From: Rhodoferax sp. BAB1
GTDB taxonomy: Bacteria > Pseudomonadota > Gammaproteobacteria > Burkholderiales > Burkholderiaceae_C
Length of the DNA stretch: 64,000 bases
Assembly: GCF_013334205.1 (NCBI RefSeq)
Contig: NZ_CP054424.1
Location: 1,818,001-1,882,000, forward strand
Direction: 5' to 3'
Below, in pieces: positions 24,151 through 35,505 of this stretch. Every line of letters begins with the position of its first letter. The stretch's first letter is position 1. The translations under genes and the position numbers were made by a program. Under the pieces are notes generated by a model. It was not told where the DNA came from and ran no database searches. It saw only the letters and a program-made list of their open reading frames with translations.

Positions 24151-26583
24151 TCAGGCCCGCAGACGCGCGCCCACCTGCTGCTGCAGCGTGGCCAGCACGG
24201 CCTGCACGCTGGACTCGATCTGCTCTTCGGTCAGCGTGGCTTCGTCGCTGTTGAGCGTCAGGCGCACCGCCAGGCTCTTCTCGCCTTCGGCCAGGCCGGC
24301 CGAGGCTGCCCCCGGCTTGGCGCGGTAGACGTCGAACAGTATCGCATGGCGCAGCAGGCCCGCAGTAGGTGCAGACACTATGGCACCCATCAGCGCGGCG
24401 TGGCTCACGCTCTCGGCCACGATGACGGCCAGGTCGCGCTCCACTGCCTGGAACTTGCTCATGGCCTTCAGGGCCGGCACCTCGCGGGCCAGCACGGCAT
24501 CCAACTCCAGCTCGAACATCACGGGCGTCTGGGCCAGCTCGTAGCCCTGGCGCCAGCGCGGGTGCAGCTCGCCCACGTAGCCGATGGCCTTGCCGTCCAG
24601 CAGCACGCGGGCGCAGCGGCCGGGGTGCATGGCCGGGTGCTCGGCAGCTTCGAAGACGGGTTTGCGCGGGGCCAGCAGGGCTTCGACGTCGCCCTTGGCG
24701 TCATAGAAATCCACGGCGCGTTCCTTGGTCGCCCACTGCATGGTGTCCACCCCGCCCACGGCCAGGCCGGCCACGCGCATGGGCTGGGCAAAACCGGCCA
24801 CGCTGGTGTCGCTGTCGGGCACGCTGGCATCACGCAGGAAGACGCGGCCCAGCTCGAACACGCGCACGCGTTCGGTCTTGCGGTCCAGGTTGAACTTGAG
24901 CACCTGCAACAGCGAGCCCAGCAGCGTGGAGCGCATCACGCCCATCTGGCTGGCGATGGGGTTCATGAGCTTGATGGGGGTCGGGTTGCCGGCCAGCTCG
25001 TGCTCCCAGCGCTCGTCCACGAAGCTGTAGTTGATGGTTTCCTGGTAACCCAGGGCGGCCAGCTGGCGGCGCACGGCAAAGGCGCTGCGCTGCGATTCCA
25101 GGCGCGTCTTGGGCACCACGGGCGCCAGCGGCGGGGTGTGCGGCAGGTGGTCGTAACCCACCAGGCGCGCCACCTCTTCGATAAGGTCTTCCTCGATCTG
25201 CAGGTCGAAGCGGTAGAGCGGCGGGGTGACCGTGATGGTGCCCTGCCCTTCGGTCAGAGGCAGACCCAGGCGCTTGAGCGCGTCGGCGCACTGCGCCTGC
25301 GTGAGCGGCATGCCGATGATCTTGGCGGCACGCGCCACACGCAGGGTGACGGGCTGGGCCACCGGCATCTTGACCTGATGGTCGTCGATGGGGCCACAGG
25401 CGGTGGCGGGTGTGCCGCAGATGTCCACAATGAGCTGGGTGATGCGCTCGATGTGCTCCACGGTCAGCACCGGGTCCACACCGCGCTCGAAGCGGTGGCC
25501 GGCATCGGTGGCAAAGTTGTAGCGACGCGAACGGCCGGCAATGGCCTTGGGCCACCAGAAGGCAGCCTCGACGTAGACGTGTTTCGTGTCGTCGGACACG
25601 GCGGTGGCGTCGCCGCCCATGATGCCGGCCAGGGATTCGACCTGCTGGTCGTCGGCGATGACGCCGACTTCGGCATCGACGGTGACGGTGTTGCCGTTGA
25701 GCAGCTTGAGCTGTTCACCGGGCTTGCCCCAGCGCACGTCCAGCGTGCCGTGGATCTTGTCCAGGTCGAAGATGTGGCTCGGGCGGCCGAACTCGAACAT
25801 CACGTAATTGGAGATGTCCACCAGCGCGGTCACGCTGCGCTGGCCGCAGCGGGCCAGGCGGTCCACCATCCACTGCGGGGTGGCGGCTTTCGTGTTGACG
25901 TTGAGCACGACACGGCCGGAGAAACGGCCGCACAGGTCGGGCGCGCTGATCTTCACAGGCTGCTTGTCCTGGCTTTTCACGGCCACGGGCGGGAAGCTCG
26001 GGGCCTTCAGCGGCGCGCCGGTCAGCGCGGCCACTTCACGCGCCACGCCGTAGACGGACAGGCAGTGCGCGAGATTCGGCGTGAGCTTCAGGGTAAAGAG
26101 CGTGTCGTCCAGCTTCAGCACCTGGCGGATGTCCTGACCGATGGGCGCATCCGCGGCCAGTTCCAGCAGGCCGCCGTGGTCTTCAGACAGCTTTAGCTCG
26201 CGGGCCGAGCACAGCATGCCCTGGCTTTCCACGCCGCGCAGCTTGCCCAGCTTGATGAGGAAGGGTTTGCCGTCTTCACCGGGCGGCAGCTCGGCGCCCA
26301 CCAGGGCACAGGGCACGCGGATGCCCACGCGCGCATTAGGCGCACCGCAGACGATATTCAGCAGACTGCCCTGCCCCACGTCCACCTGGCACACGCGCAG
26401 GCGGTCGGCGTTGGGGTGTTGCACAGCCTCTTTGATTTCGCCGACGACGATTTTTGTGAAAGGCGGGGCCACGGGGCGCAGCTCTTCCACCTCCAGGCCG
26501 GCCATGGTGAGCGTGTCGGCCAGTTGCTGGGTGGAGAGCGGCGGGTTGCAGAATTCGCGCAGCCAGGACTCGGGGAATTGCAT
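24151..26583 (-). CDS. pheT: Phenylalanyl-tRNA synthetase beta subunit
   Basis: The 810-residue protein is full length for bacterial PheT. In order it has the N-terminal tRNA-binding (EMAP-like) domain (about 40-150, with VCGAPNARVGIRVPCALVGA), B3/B4 editing region, B5 domain, the catalytic-like core ending KLMNPIASQMGVMRSTLL, and the C-terminal FDX-ACB anticodon-binding domain. It forms the alpha2-beta2 enzyme with PheS that charges tRNA-Phe. It starts 42 nt downstream of the pheS stop. Confidence 0.97.
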   Translation of the reverse strand: MQFPESWLREFCNPPLSTQQLADTLTMAGLEVEELRPVAPPFTKIVVGEIKEAVQHPNADRLRVCQVDVGQGSLLNIVCGAPNARVGIRVPCALVGAELPPGEDGKPFLIKLGKLRGVESQGMLCSARELKLSEDHGGLLELAADAPIGQDIRQVLKLDDTLFTLKLTPNLAHCLSVYGVAREVAALTGAPLKAPSFPPVAVKSQDKQPVKISAPDLCGRFSGRVVLNVNTKAATPQWMVDRLARCGQRSVTALVDISNYVMFEFGRPSHIFDLDKIHGTLDVRWGKPGEQLKLLNGNTVTVDAEVGVIADDQQVESLAGIMGGDATAVSDDTKHVYVEAAFWWPKAIAGRSRRYNFATDAGHRFERGVDPVLTVEHIERITQLIVDICGTPATACGPIDDHQVKMPVAQPVTLRVARAAKIIGMPLTQAQCADALKRLGLPLTEGQGTITVTPPLYRFDLQIEEDLIEEVARLVGYDHLPHTPPLAPVVPKTRLESQRSAFAVRRQLAALGYQETINYSFVDERWEHELAGNPTPIKLMNPIASQMGVMRSTLLGSLLQVLKFNLDRKTERVRVFELGRVFLRDASVPDSDTSVAGFAQPMRVAGLAVGGVDTMQWATKERAVDFYDAKGDVEALLAPRKPVFEAAEHPAMHPGRCARVLLDGKAIGYVGELHPRWRQGYELAQTPVMFELELDAVLAREVPALKAMSKFQAVERDLAVIVAESVSHAALMGAIVSAPTAGLLRHAILFDVYRAKPGAASAGLAEGEKSLAVRLTLNSDEATLTEEQIESSVQAVLATLQQQVGARLRA

Positions 26584-26625
26584 GGTCTAGTCTTCTTGTT
26601 GGGTCAGCGGGCGAGCAACGGACGA

Positions 26626-28285
<1,660 letters not shown>

Positions 28286-28310
28286 TTGATTACTCCTTGT
28301 ACGTCGTTAA

Positions 28311-28514
28311 TTAAATGCCCTGGCCGGGCAGCATCTGTGCCATGTGACCCATATTGGTCGCATGCACAGCGGTGGAACCCCGCAGGTGGCGTTTGTTCTT
28401 GGTGGTCTTCTTGGTCAGGATGTGACGCTTGAAGGCTTGGCCGCGCTTGACGGTACCACCGGGACGGACGCGGAAGCGTTTCTTCGCCGCGCTCTTGGTC
28501 TTCATTTTGGGCAT
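28311..28514 (-). CDS. rpmI: 50S ribosomal protein L35
   Basis: The 67-residue protein starts [20 protein letters not shown] and ends with [24 protein letters not shown] sequence, as in other betaproteobacterial L35. Two ATGs are in frame (28520 and 28514). AGGAG is only one nucleotide from the first but seven from the second, so 28514 is the start. It is translated together with rplT. Confidence 0.96.
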   Translation of the reverse strand: MPKMKTKSAAKKRFRVRPGGTVKRGQAFKRHILTKKTTKNKRHLRGSTAVHATNMGHMAQMLPGQGI

Positions 28515-28520
28515 ATTCAT

Positions 28521-28729
28521 GCTCCTATTACTTGTGCTCGCGAGGCGTCTGAAAACCTTTTCCAGACTTGTAGGCCCCGAGCCACTTGTTAGGTAGTGAG
28601 TTTTGACACCCACCACCTGGGCAGCGGGTTACCCCACCGCCACCGCTGCGGGTTTCACCCCGCGGCGTTTCGGGAAGGCTTACACCTTCCCGGCATTTCC
28701 TGCCGGTTCTGCAACCTGCAGGAAAAAAC
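28521..28729 (-). promoter_or_regulatory. Structured infC-rpmI intergenic leader, possible L20 site
   Basis: Read leftward, the 209 nt contain several hairpins: TTTCCTGC..GCAGGAAA, GGGAAGG-TGTAAG-CCTTCCC and CCGCGGGG..CCCGCAGCGG. The position equals the region where L20 binds to repress rpmI-rplT in E. coli. Regulation here is inferred by analogy. Confidence 0.4.
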
Positions 28730-29329
28730 TTAACCCTGTGCCGCTGTTTCAGCGGCGGCCTTGGGCGCCGCAGCGCCACCGGCCTTTTTCTTGCCCGGCG
28801 CGATCATCATGATCATCTGCCGGCCTTCCAGCTTGGGGTACTGCTCGACTACGATCAGATCCCCGAGATCGGCACGCATGCGGTCCAGCATGGCCATGCC
28901 GAGCTCCTGGTGCGTGATCTCTCGACCACGGAAGCGCAAGGTAATCTTGCACTTGTCACCCTCTTCCAAGAAGCGCTTGATGTTGCGCAACTTGATGTTG
29001 TAGTCACCATCGTCGGTACCGGGCCGGAACTTGATTTCCTTGACCTCGATGACCTTCTGCTTCGATTTCGCCTCGGCGGCCTTCTTCTGCTCCTGGAACT
29101 TGAACTTGCCGTAGTCCATCAGGCGGCAGACGGGAGGATTTGCGGTGGCCACGGTTTCAATGAGGTCCACATCCATCTCGCCTGCCAATCGCAGGGCCTC
29201 TGCCAGACTCACCACCCCCATCGGCTCATTCTCCGGACCGGAGATGCGGACTTCAGGGGCCATGATTTCACGGTTCAAGCGGTGCTTGCGTTCTTCGCGC
29301 TGGCGGCGATCACGAAATTCAGTAGCGAT
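28730..29329 (-). CDS. infC: Translation initiation factor IF-3, likely ATC start
   Basis: The 199-residue IF-3 has the N-domain ([22 protein letters not shown]), linker, and C-domain ([30 protein letters not shown]). The conserved N-terminus [21 protein letters not shown] is fully encoded only if translation starts at ATC (29329-29327), which has AAGGAA seven nucleotides upstream. The alternative TTG at 29278 lacks a ribosome site and removes conserved residues. A rare start codon is the known basis of IF-3 autocontrol in E. coli (AUU). Confidence 0.93.
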   Translation of the reverse strand: MATEFRDRRQREERKHRLNREIMAPEVRISGPENEPMGVVSLAEALRLAGEMDVDLIETVATANPPVCRLMDYGKFKFQEQKKAAEAKSKQKVIEVKEIKFRPGTDDGDYNIKLRNIKRFLEEGDKCKITLRFRGREITHQELGMAMLDRMRADLGDLIVVEQYPKLEGRQMIMMIAPGKKKAGGAAAPKAAAETAAQG

Positions 29330-29408
29330 GGTTCAATTCCTTAAAACTTTGCCACCCATGGGTGGCTGAAGCCGCCTTGTAACGCGCCAAAAACCTGCCG
29401 GATGACTC

Positions 29409-31343
29409 TCAGGGAGCCTGCTCGACTGACTTGTGAGCGATGTCTGCCGCGATGATTTGCACAAAGGCTTCGAGGGACATCACACCGAGGTCTTTGTTAC
29501 CCCGGGCACGCACTGCGACGGCGCCGGCTGCCTTTTCCTTGTCGCCTGCGACAAGGATGTAAGGCAGCTTCTGCATCGAATGCTCGCGTATTTTATACGT
29601 AATTTTCTCGTTGCGCAGGTCGGTCTGGACCCTAAGTTCTTGATTTGGCAACGATTTCTTCAGTTTTTGGGCAATTTCCAGGCAGTAATCGGCCTGGGCG
29701 TCGGTGATATTGAGCACCGAGACCTGCACCGGGGCCAGCCAGGTGGGCAGCGCGCCGGCATGTTCCTCGATCAAAATCCCGATGAAACGCTCCAGGCTGC
29801 CCAGGATGGCCCGGTGCAGCATGACGGGGCGGTGGCGGTTGCCGTCCTCGCCCACGTACTCGGCGTCCAGGCGCTCGGGCATGGAGAAATCGACCTGGAT
29901 GGTGCCGCACTGCCAGTGGCGGCCAATGGCGTCCTTCAGGGTGTATTCGATCTTGGGGCCGTAGAAGGCACCGTCACCCGGGGAGATCTCGAATTCGCAG
30001 TTGGCGGCCTTCAGGCTTGCCATCAGGGCGGCTTCGGCCTTGTCCCACAGTGCGTCGGAGCCGATGCGCTGGGCCGGGCGGGTGGCGACCTTGTAGATGA
30101 TGTCGGTGAAGCCGAAGTCCTTGTAGACCTTCTGCAGCAGGGCCGTGAAGTTGACGCACTCGGCCAGGATCTGGTCTTCGGTACAGAAGATGTGGCCGTC
30201 GTCCTGCGTGAAACCACGCACGCGCATGATGCCGTGCAGGCCGCCGGTGGGCTCGTTGCGGTGGCACTGGCCGAACTCGCCGAAGCGCAGGGGCAGTTCG
30301 CGGTAGCTCTTGATGCCCTGCTTGAAGATCAGGATGTGGCCCGGGCAGTTCATGGGCTTGAGGGCGTAGTCGCGCTTTTCACTCTCGGTGGTGAACATGT
30401 TGTCGCGGTACTTGTCCCAGTGGCCGGTCTTCTCCCACAGGGCCTTGTCCAGGATCTGCGGGCCCTTGACCTCCTGGTAGCCGTTGTCGCGGTAGACGTG
30501 GCGCATGTACTGCTCCACCTCCTGCCAGACGGTCCAGCCCTTGGGGTGCCAGAAGACGGTGCCGGGGGAATGTTCGTCGAGGTGGAACAGGTCGAGCTCG
30601 CGGCCGAGCTTGCGGTGGTCGCGCTTCTCGGCCTCTTCCAGCATGGTGAGGTACTGCTGCAGCTCTTCCTTGCTGGCCCAGGCCGTGCCGTAGACGCGTT
30701 GCAGCATCTCGTTGCGGTGGTCGCCGCGCCAGTAGGCGCCGGCCACCTTCATGAGCTTGAAGTGCTTGAGCTTGCCGGTGCTGGGCACGTGGGGGCCGCG
30801 GCACAGGTCTTCGAACTTGCCTTCGCGATACAGGCTGACGTCTTCATTGGCCGGGATGCTGGCGATGATCTCGGCCTTGTAGTGCTCGCCGATGCCCTTG
30901 AAGTGGGCCACGGCCTCGTCGCGCGGCAGCACACGGCGTTGCACGGGTTCGTCCTTGGCGGCCAGTTCGGCCATCTTCTTCTCGATGGCGGCCAGGTCTT
31001 CGGGGGTGAAGGGGCGCTTGTAGGAGAAGTCGTAATAGAAGCCGTGCTCGATGACCGGGCCGATGGTGACCTGCGCGTCGGGAAACAGTTCCTTGACGGC
31101 ATAGGCCAGCAGGTGGGCGGTGGAGTGGCGGATCATCTCCAGGCCGTCGGCGTCCTTGGCGGTGACGATGGACAGGGGGCTGTCAGTGGTGATCTGGTAG
31201 CTGGTGTCGACCAGCTTGCCGCCCACCTTGCCGCCCAGTGCGGCCTTGGCCAGGCCGGCGCCGATGGAGGCGGCCACTTCGGCCACGGTGACCGGGCCGG
31301 GGAAATCGCGTTTGGAACCGTCGGGTAGCGTGATCTGAACCAT
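29409..31343 (-). CDS. thrS: Threonyl-tRNA synthetase
   Basis: The 644-residue enzyme has an N-terminal TGS domain ([14 protein letters not shown]), the editing/SAD domain with [16 protein letters not shown] and the later HPGT-type zinc region, a class II core with [10 protein letters not shown] (zinc-binding Cys) and [15 protein letters not shown], and the C-terminal anticodon-binding domain. ATG 31343 is preceded by GAGAG. It is the first gene of the leftward operon through ihfA. A leader ORF and a terminator-like hairpin precede it. Confidence 0.97.
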   Translation of the reverse strand: MVQITLPDGSKRDFPGPVTVAEVAASIGAGLAKAALGGKVGGKLVDTSYQITTDSPLSIVTAKDADGLEMIRHSTAHLLAYAVKELFPDAQVTIGPVIEHGFYYDFSYKRPFTPEDLAAIEKKMAELAAKDEPVQRRVLPRDEAVAHFKGIGEHYKAEIIASIPANEDVSLYREGKFEDLCRGPHVPSTGKLKHFKLMKVAGAYWRGDHRNEMLQRVYGTAWASKEELQQYLTMLEEAEKRDHRKLGRELDLFHLDEHSPGTVFWHPKGWTVWQEVEQYMRHVYRDNGYQEVKGPQILDKALWEKTGHWDKYRDNMFTTESEKRDYALKPMNCPGHILIFKQGIKSYRELPLRFGEFGQCHRNEPTGGLHGIMRVRGFTQDDGHIFCTEDQILAECVNFTALLQKVYKDFGFTDIIYKVATRPAQRIGSDALWDKAEAALMASLKAANCEFEISPGDGAFYGPKIEYTLKDAIGRHWQCGTIQVDFSMPERLDAEYVGEDGNRHRPVMLHRAILGSLERFIGILIEEHAGALPTWLAPVQVSVLNITDAQADYCLEIAQKLKKSLPNQELRVQTDLRNEKITYKIREHSMQKLPYILVAGDKEKAAGAVAVRARGNKDLGVMSLEAFVQIIAADIAHKSVEQAP

Positions 31344-31367
31344 ATCTCTCACTCGCAGAAAATGAAA

Positions 31368-31391
31368 AAGGCGCGGTAGAAACCGCGCCTT
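31368..31391 (-). terminator. Attenuator hairpin in the thrS leader
   Basis: A 9-bp perfect stem, AAGGCGCGG and CCGCGCCTT, with a 6-nt loop is followed on the minus strand by TTTTTCATTTT, only 24 nt before the thrS ATG. The 5' arm can also pair with CCGCGC directly after the leader ORF stop (31424-31430), which would prevent the terminator. Confidence 0.7.
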
Positions 31392-31430
31392 GTCTTGAAT
31401 GTGTAGCACCTGCGCCCGGGGGCGCGCGGA

Positions 31431-31481
31431 CTAGCAACCCCTGAGGCGTTTCTCGCTGGCGGTGGTAGTTCGCGGTGTCAT
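31431..31481 (-). CDS. Putative threonine leader peptide of thrS
   Basis: A 16-residue ORF, MTPRTTTASEKRLRGC, starts at ATG 31481 with GAAAGG ten nucleotides upstream and ends at TAG 31431. Four of its first seven residues are Thr (ACA, ACT, ACC, ACC). A GC-rich segment and a U-tract terminator hairpin follow before thrS. This is the layout of ribosome-mediated attenuation: stalling at Thr codons when charged tRNA-Thr is scarce would favour the antiterminator. The Thr run is short compared with biosynthetic operon leaders, so this remains a proposal. Confidence 0.55.
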   Translation of the reverse strand: MTPRTTTASEKRLRGC

Positions 31482-31559
31482 AACCGGGGTGCCTTTCTCG
31501 CTCTTGTGAACGGACACAGCGTCCAAGGCGGCCATTCTAACCCGAGGGCCACCAACAAA

Positions 31560-31586
31560 AACGCCAAGGGGCTGGCCCTTGGCGTT
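31560..31586 (-). terminator. Terminator of the ketopantoate-reductase-like gene
   Basis: An 11-bp perfect stem, AACGCCAAGGG and CCCTTGGCGTT, with a 5-nt loop is followed on the minus strand by TTTTTGTTGG. It separates that gene from the thrS promoter. Confidence 0.85.
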
Positions 31587-31612
31587 GTTGCGACAGTCGG
31601 GAGGCGCGCCGC

Positions 31613-32713
31613 TCAGGCAGCGACGGCCTCAGCCGCTTTTTTTGCTGCGGCCGCCTTGCGGTTGCGGTCCAGCCAGCCGTTGACCACCTTGACGGTCTCG
31701 TTGACGGAGTCGTTGCTCAGGCCCTGCTGCTCGGCCACCAGCTTGACCAGCAGGTCGATGCGTTCGATGTCGGTGGCGCCGGCCGCCAGGGCGCGGGCAC
31801 CCGAGGACGGCTTGAGCAGTCCCTGGCCGGCGGCGGCGTATTTCTCGAAAGGCACCATGTCGTCGCGCGAAGCCCCCAGCTGCACGCACAGGTCCACCAC
31901 CCACTCATACACCTGGCGCGACTGCTCCAGGTTGCCGTGCACGGCGTCCTTGATGGCGCGCATGCCGTCGGCCTGCACGCAGCGGTAGTTGCCGGTGAGC
32001 AGCATGGCCCACTTGGCCAGCGGCACGAAGATGGAGTCATGCACCTTGAGCTTGACCGGCAGGTCGAGGGCTTCGCCGTTCACGGTCAGGCGGGCGGCAA
32101 TGATGTCGGCCTCCATCTGCTCGAGCATGGCGGTGTGCGCGGGGTTGTCGAAGGCGGCCACCTTGAAGTTGGTGGGCAGGCCGACCTGCAGCACATTGGG
32201 CTGCTCTTCCGGCGGGCGGAAGGCTTGCGGGTCGGGGCTGCACAGGGTCATGAGGCCGGGCTCGAAGTGCTCCCAGACGCTGGCGTCATGGAAGCAGGCA
32301 CGCAGGGCGCTGGCGTCCAGGCCGGGGATGCGGGCCAGGTAGGGCAGCGGGGGCATGTTCATGATGGACATGCAGGGCACCTTGGCCAGGGCAATGGCCT
32401 TCATCAGTTCACGCACGCCGCTGGCGCTGTACTGCGGCTCCTGCATGGCCAGGCAGACCAGGTCGTACTGCTCGGGCTTCACGTCGGTGGGGATGACGGC
32501 GGTGAGCTTGCCCGGCAGCTGGCGCGAATCGATCTCGACCAGGCCTTCACGGCCCTTGACCGGCATGCGCACGCGGGTGCCTTCGCTGTTGATCAGGTTG
32601 GCGGTGTCGCGGCGGCACACCAGGCTGACCGAGTGGCCCGCCATGAGCAGCTTGCTGGCGAGCAAGGAGCCATAAGAAGCCCCGAGGATCAGGATGTTGT
32701 ATTTCTTGCTCAT
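31613..32713 (-). CDS. Ketopantoate reductase-like (ApbA/PanE N-terminal) protein
   Basis: The 366-residue protein has a Rossmann start, NILILGASYGSLLASKLLMAGHSV, where the dinucleotide motif is GASYGS rather than GxGxxG. It then has VRMPVKGREGLVEID and the ApbA-type C-terminal helices (LPVKLKVHDSIFVPLAKWAMLLTGNYRC). The substitution and the long Ala/Lys-rich tail make true 2-dehydropantoate reductase activity uncertain. It could act on another 2-oxo acid or hydroxy acid. It is monocistronic, with its own terminator. Confidence 0.7.
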   Translation of the reverse strand: MSKKYNILILGASYGSLLASKLLMAGHSVSLVCRRDTANLINSEGTRVRMPVKGREGLVEIDSRQLPGKLTAVIPTDVKPEQYDLVCLAMQEPQYSASGVRELMKAIALAKVPCMSIMNMPPLPYLARIPGLDASALRACFHDASVWEHFEPGLMTLCSPDPQAFRPPEEQPNVLQVGLPTNFKVAAFDNPAHTAMLEQMEADIIAARLTVNGEALDLPVKLKVHDSIFVPLAKWAMLLTGNYRCVQADGMRAIKDAVHGNLEQSRQVYEWVVDLCVQLGASRDDMVPFEKYAAAGQGLLKPSSGARALAAGATDIERIDLLVKLVAEQQGLSNDSVNETVKVVNGWLDRNRKAAAAKKAAEAVAA

Positions 32714-32928
32714 GATGATTGATGCCCTTGCGGGTCCGTAGTTTTAGAAATCGTTTCAGCAGGGGCTGCCCGAGAGGAGAACCAGGCAACCGGCTAGGTA
32801 TGGCGCAAATATATAAACAGCCACTAATAAGGTAAATTCATTTCTTATGCTGTCACCGAATAAAACTTTTTATTAATTTTATTGAATGACTACATTTCCG
32901 AAAGTAATCAAAATCGTCCCGGAAATTG

Positions 32929-32975
32929 CACGGGGCCGACGGACCTGCGAAGAACGCAGGCGCGTCAGCCCCGTG
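32929..32975 (-). terminator. Long hairpin after aceA
   Basis: CACGGGGC and CCTGCG arms pair with CGCAGG and GCCCCGTG around AAGAA, forming a long interrupted stem that begins about 20 nt past the aceA stop. No clear U-tract follows on the minus strand, so it may act as a 3' stabiliser or as an imperfect terminator. Confidence 0.5.
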
Positions 32976-32995
32976 GCTGGCTGGGTGTCAGATGC

Positions 32996-34315
32996 TTAGT
33001 GGAACTGCTCTTCTTCGGTGGAGCCGGTCAGCGCGGTGACGCTGGACTTGCCGCCCTGGATGACGGTGGTGACGTCGTCGAAGTAGCCGGTGCCGACTTC
33101 CTGCTGGTGGGACACGAAGGTGTAACCACGGTCGCGGGCGGCGAATTCGGGTTCCTGCACGCGCTCGACGTAGGCGGTCATGCCGCGCTTCACGTAGTCC
33201 TGCGAGAGGTCGAACATGTTGTACCACATGGAGTGGATGCCGGCGAGCGTGATGAACTGGTACTTGTAGCCCATGGCGCCGAGTTCGCGCTGGAACTTGG
33301 CGATGGTGGCGTCGTCCAGGTTCTTCTTCCAGTTGAAGGACGGCGAGCAGTTGTAGGCCAGCATCTTGCCCGGGTGCGCCTTGTGCACGGCGTCGGCGAA
33401 CTTCTTGGCGAAGTCCAAGTCGGGCGTGCCGGTCTCGCACCACACCAGGTCGGCGTAGCGGGCATAGGCATTGGCGCGGGCGACGGCCTGGTCCAGGCCC
33501 TTGCGGGTCTTGTAGAAGCCTTCGGCGGTGCGCTCACCGGTCAGGAAGGGCTTGTCGATCTCGTCGTAGTCGGAGGTCAGCAGGTCGGCAGCCTCGGCGT
33601 CGGTACGGGCGATCACCAGGGTGGGCACGCCCATGACGTCGGCGGCCATGCGCGCGGCGATCAGCTTCTGGCAGGACTCGCGGGTGGGCAGCAGCACCTT
33701 GCCGCCCATGTGGCCGCACTTCTTGACGGAAGCCAGCTGGTCTTCCCAATGCACGCCACCGGCGCCGGCCTTGATCATGGCCTTCATCAGCTCGAAGGCG
33801 TTGAGCACGCCGCCGAAACCGGCTTCAGCGTCGGCCACGATGGGCGCGAAGTAGTCGATGTAGTCCTTGTGGCCGGCGTCGATGCCCTTGGAGTGCTGGA
33901 TCTCGTCAGCGCGGCGGAAGGTGTTGTTGATGGTCTCCACGACCTTGGGCACCGAGTCCACCGGGTAGAGGGACTGGTCCGGGTACATGGACGAGTAGGT
34001 GTTGTTGTCGGCGGCGACCTGCCAGCCCGACAGGTAGATGGCCTTCACGCCGGCCTTGACCTGCTGCATGGCCTGGCCACCGGTGAGCGCACCCAGGCAG
34101 TTGACGTAGGGCTCGCTGTGCAGCATGTCCCACAGCTTCTCGGAGGTGCGGCGGGCGATGGTGTGCTCGATGGGGAAGGAGCCACGCAGGCGCACCACGT
34201 CGGCCGCGCTGTAGCCGCGCTCGATGCCCTTCCAGCGCGGGTTGGTGGCCCAGTCTTTTTCCAGGGCGGCGATTTGTTGCTCACGGCTGAGCTGTTCGGT
34301 CAGGGTTTGCGGCAT
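32996..34315 (-). CDS. aceA: Isocitrate lyase
   Basis: The 439-residue enzyme cleaves isocitrate to glyoxylate and succinate in the glyoxylate shunt. The catalytic signature [14 protein letters not shown] is intact, with the active-site Cys, and NCSPSFNW and [15 protein letters not shown] are typical. ATG 34315 has an AGGAG site. It is single in its transcript and malate synthase is not in the window. It fits growth on acetate or fatty acids, and two palindromic operators lie upstream. Confidence 0.97.
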   Translation of the reverse strand: MPQTLTEQLSREQQIAALEKDWATNPRWKGIERGYSAADVVRLRGSFPIEHTIARRTSEKLWDMLHSEPYVNCLGALTGGQAMQQVKAGVKAIYLSGWQVAADNNTYSSMYPDQSLYPVDSVPKVVETINNTFRRADEIQHSKGIDAGHKDYIDYFAPIVADAEAGFGGVLNAFELMKAMIKAGAGGVHWEDQLASVKKCGHMGGKVLLPTRESCQKLIAARMAADVMGVPTLVIARTDAEAADLLTSDYDEIDKPFLTGERTAEGFYKTRKGLDQAVARANAYARYADLVWCETGTPDLDFAKKFADAVHKAHPGKMLAYNCSPSFNWKKNLDDATIAKFQRELGAMGYKYQFITLAGIHSMWYNMFDLSQDYVKRGMTAYVERVQEPEFAARDRGYTFVSHQQEVGTGYFDDVTTVIQGGKSSVTALTGSTEEEQFH

Positions 34316-34390
34316 GGTGTAACTCCTAGAGCGGTGAATGAAACCTTTCGATCCCGGGGCTGCGGTGCGGCCTGGTTCGATGGGTCTACT

Positions 34391-34439
34391 TTAAGTCTTA
34401 TAGAAGACTTAAAGATCATCTTGTGTCTTATACAAGACA
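34391..34439. promoter_or_regulatory. Two phased palindromic operators upstream of aceA
   Basis: TTAAGTCTT-ATAG-AAGACTTAA (34391-34412) and TGTCTT-ATAC-AAGACA (34424-34439) are perfect palindromes of one motif family with centres exactly 30 bp apart. GntR-type dimers bind similar (G)TCTTATAxAAGAC sequences. Such a repressor could control aceA; its gene is not in the window. The remaining part of the 34316-34651 gap holds only AT-rich promoter-like sequence. Confidence 0.55.
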
Positions 34440-34651
34440 TTTTTTATTTCATTAAAAATCAATCACTTAGACACATTGATTCGCAATGTGGAATTCAATA
34501 TCTCGTATTGAGAAAATTTGCTGCGATGCGTCAGCCGCGCATTTCAAATCATGAAACGAGACGGGTCGGTTTTGAAATGCCATGCCACAGGCACAGGCCA
34601 CATCGTGCGGCCGCAGCACAAAACATTGGCAAGCGCTGTGCGAACGCAGCG

Positions 34652-35041
34652 TCAGCGACGCCGCAACCAATCGCCGGTGCGGATGCGTGCCCTGCCCTGC
34701 ACACGCTGCGCAGCGATTTCGTAGACCAGGCAGCGCAGCAGCCGGCCGTCGAATTCGAGCTCGACGTGGCGGCGCACGTACTCGCCGCTGGGCACGGGCG
34801 CAACCTCCTCGATCACATCGAGCTGCCGTTCCAGTTCAGGGGCGATCGCGTAGACCTCACCCTGCACCTGGTCCGCGCCACCCAGGACCAGGCCGGGATA
34901 AGGCCCCAGGTCGTAGAGCGCACCGCTGATGCGGGCCGGTCCCAGGTAGAGCGGCGCAGGTTGCAGGCGATTGATGTCATTGGCCTCGCCGCGGCGCAGC
35001 GTGCCGTAGACGAAAACATGGCGGTCGGGCTGGGTGGTCAT
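34652..35041 (-). CDS. Gamma-glutamylcyclotransferase-like (AIG2/YtfP) protein
   Basis: The 129-residue protein starts MTTQPDRHVFVYGTLRRGEAN; VFVYGTLRRG is the substrate loop of the GGCT fold. GALYDLGPYPGLVL and EVYAIAPELERQLDVIEE with the catalytic Glu follow. Members cyclise gamma-glutamyl compounds or split gamma-glutamylamines; the substrate is unknown. ATG 35041 gives the standard start, though TTG 35077 would extend it by twelve residues. Confidence 0.8.
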   Translation of the reverse strand: MTTQPDRHVFVYGTLRRGEANDINRLQPAPLYLGPARISGALYDLGPYPGLVLGGADQVQGEVYAIAPELERQLDVIEEVAPVPSGEYVRRHVELEFDGRLLRCLVYEIAAQRVQGRARIRTGDWLRRR

Positions 35042-35505
35042 GGGCAGCGCCCCGGGGCGGCTCCTGAGGGTGTTCAAGCGGCTCGGCGAGCCTCTTCAGA
35101 CGAGAGGGTAGCGGACCGCAGGGGGTGTGCACGGTACGGGCGGCCGGAACAGCGCAGGTAGCACGGGCAGGTTACCGCCGCCGTCCGCCCTGTGCTGCCC
35201 CGAGGATCAGCAGCGGAAAAGTGCCACTCCCAGAGGGAAAACAGGGGTGCGCAGAGGCGTGTGCATGGCGTTTTCCCTCTCGCGGCAGAGCGTGATCTGC
35301 GCCCCCGAACAGCGCTCCCAGAGGAGAGAAAAGCGATTTTCAGAGGGGCGCCGCCTGAAAATCGCGATGAAAAAAACAACATCTCCGAGGGAGGAAACGC
35401 ACTTTTCGCTTGGAGATGCGTTTTTTCTCCTATAGCATCCGCAATACCAGAGAGGAAGCAGTTCCCTCTGGTGATTAATCAACTTCTAGAAGAGGAAATT
35501 CAATC
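35042..35505 (+). promoter_or_regulatory. Structured upstream region of the H1-like gene
   Basis: No gene is seen in this 464-bp gap. It contains an 11-bp perfect inverted repeat, GCGATTTTCAG and CTGAAAATCGC (35333-35365), and a hairpin CCAGAG-GGAA..TTCC-CTCTGG (35447-35471) just before the ribosome site. Several CAGAGGGA/CAGAGGAG motifs are spread between 35225 and 35475. The pattern suggests a structured 5' leader or repeated regulator sites for the downstream gene. Confidence 0.4.

Noticed and set aside
32882..35161. A 759-codon plus-strand frame opposite aceA
   Set aside because: It has the same shadow composition and overlaps aceA and the cyclotransferase-like gene on the other strand; no motif was found.
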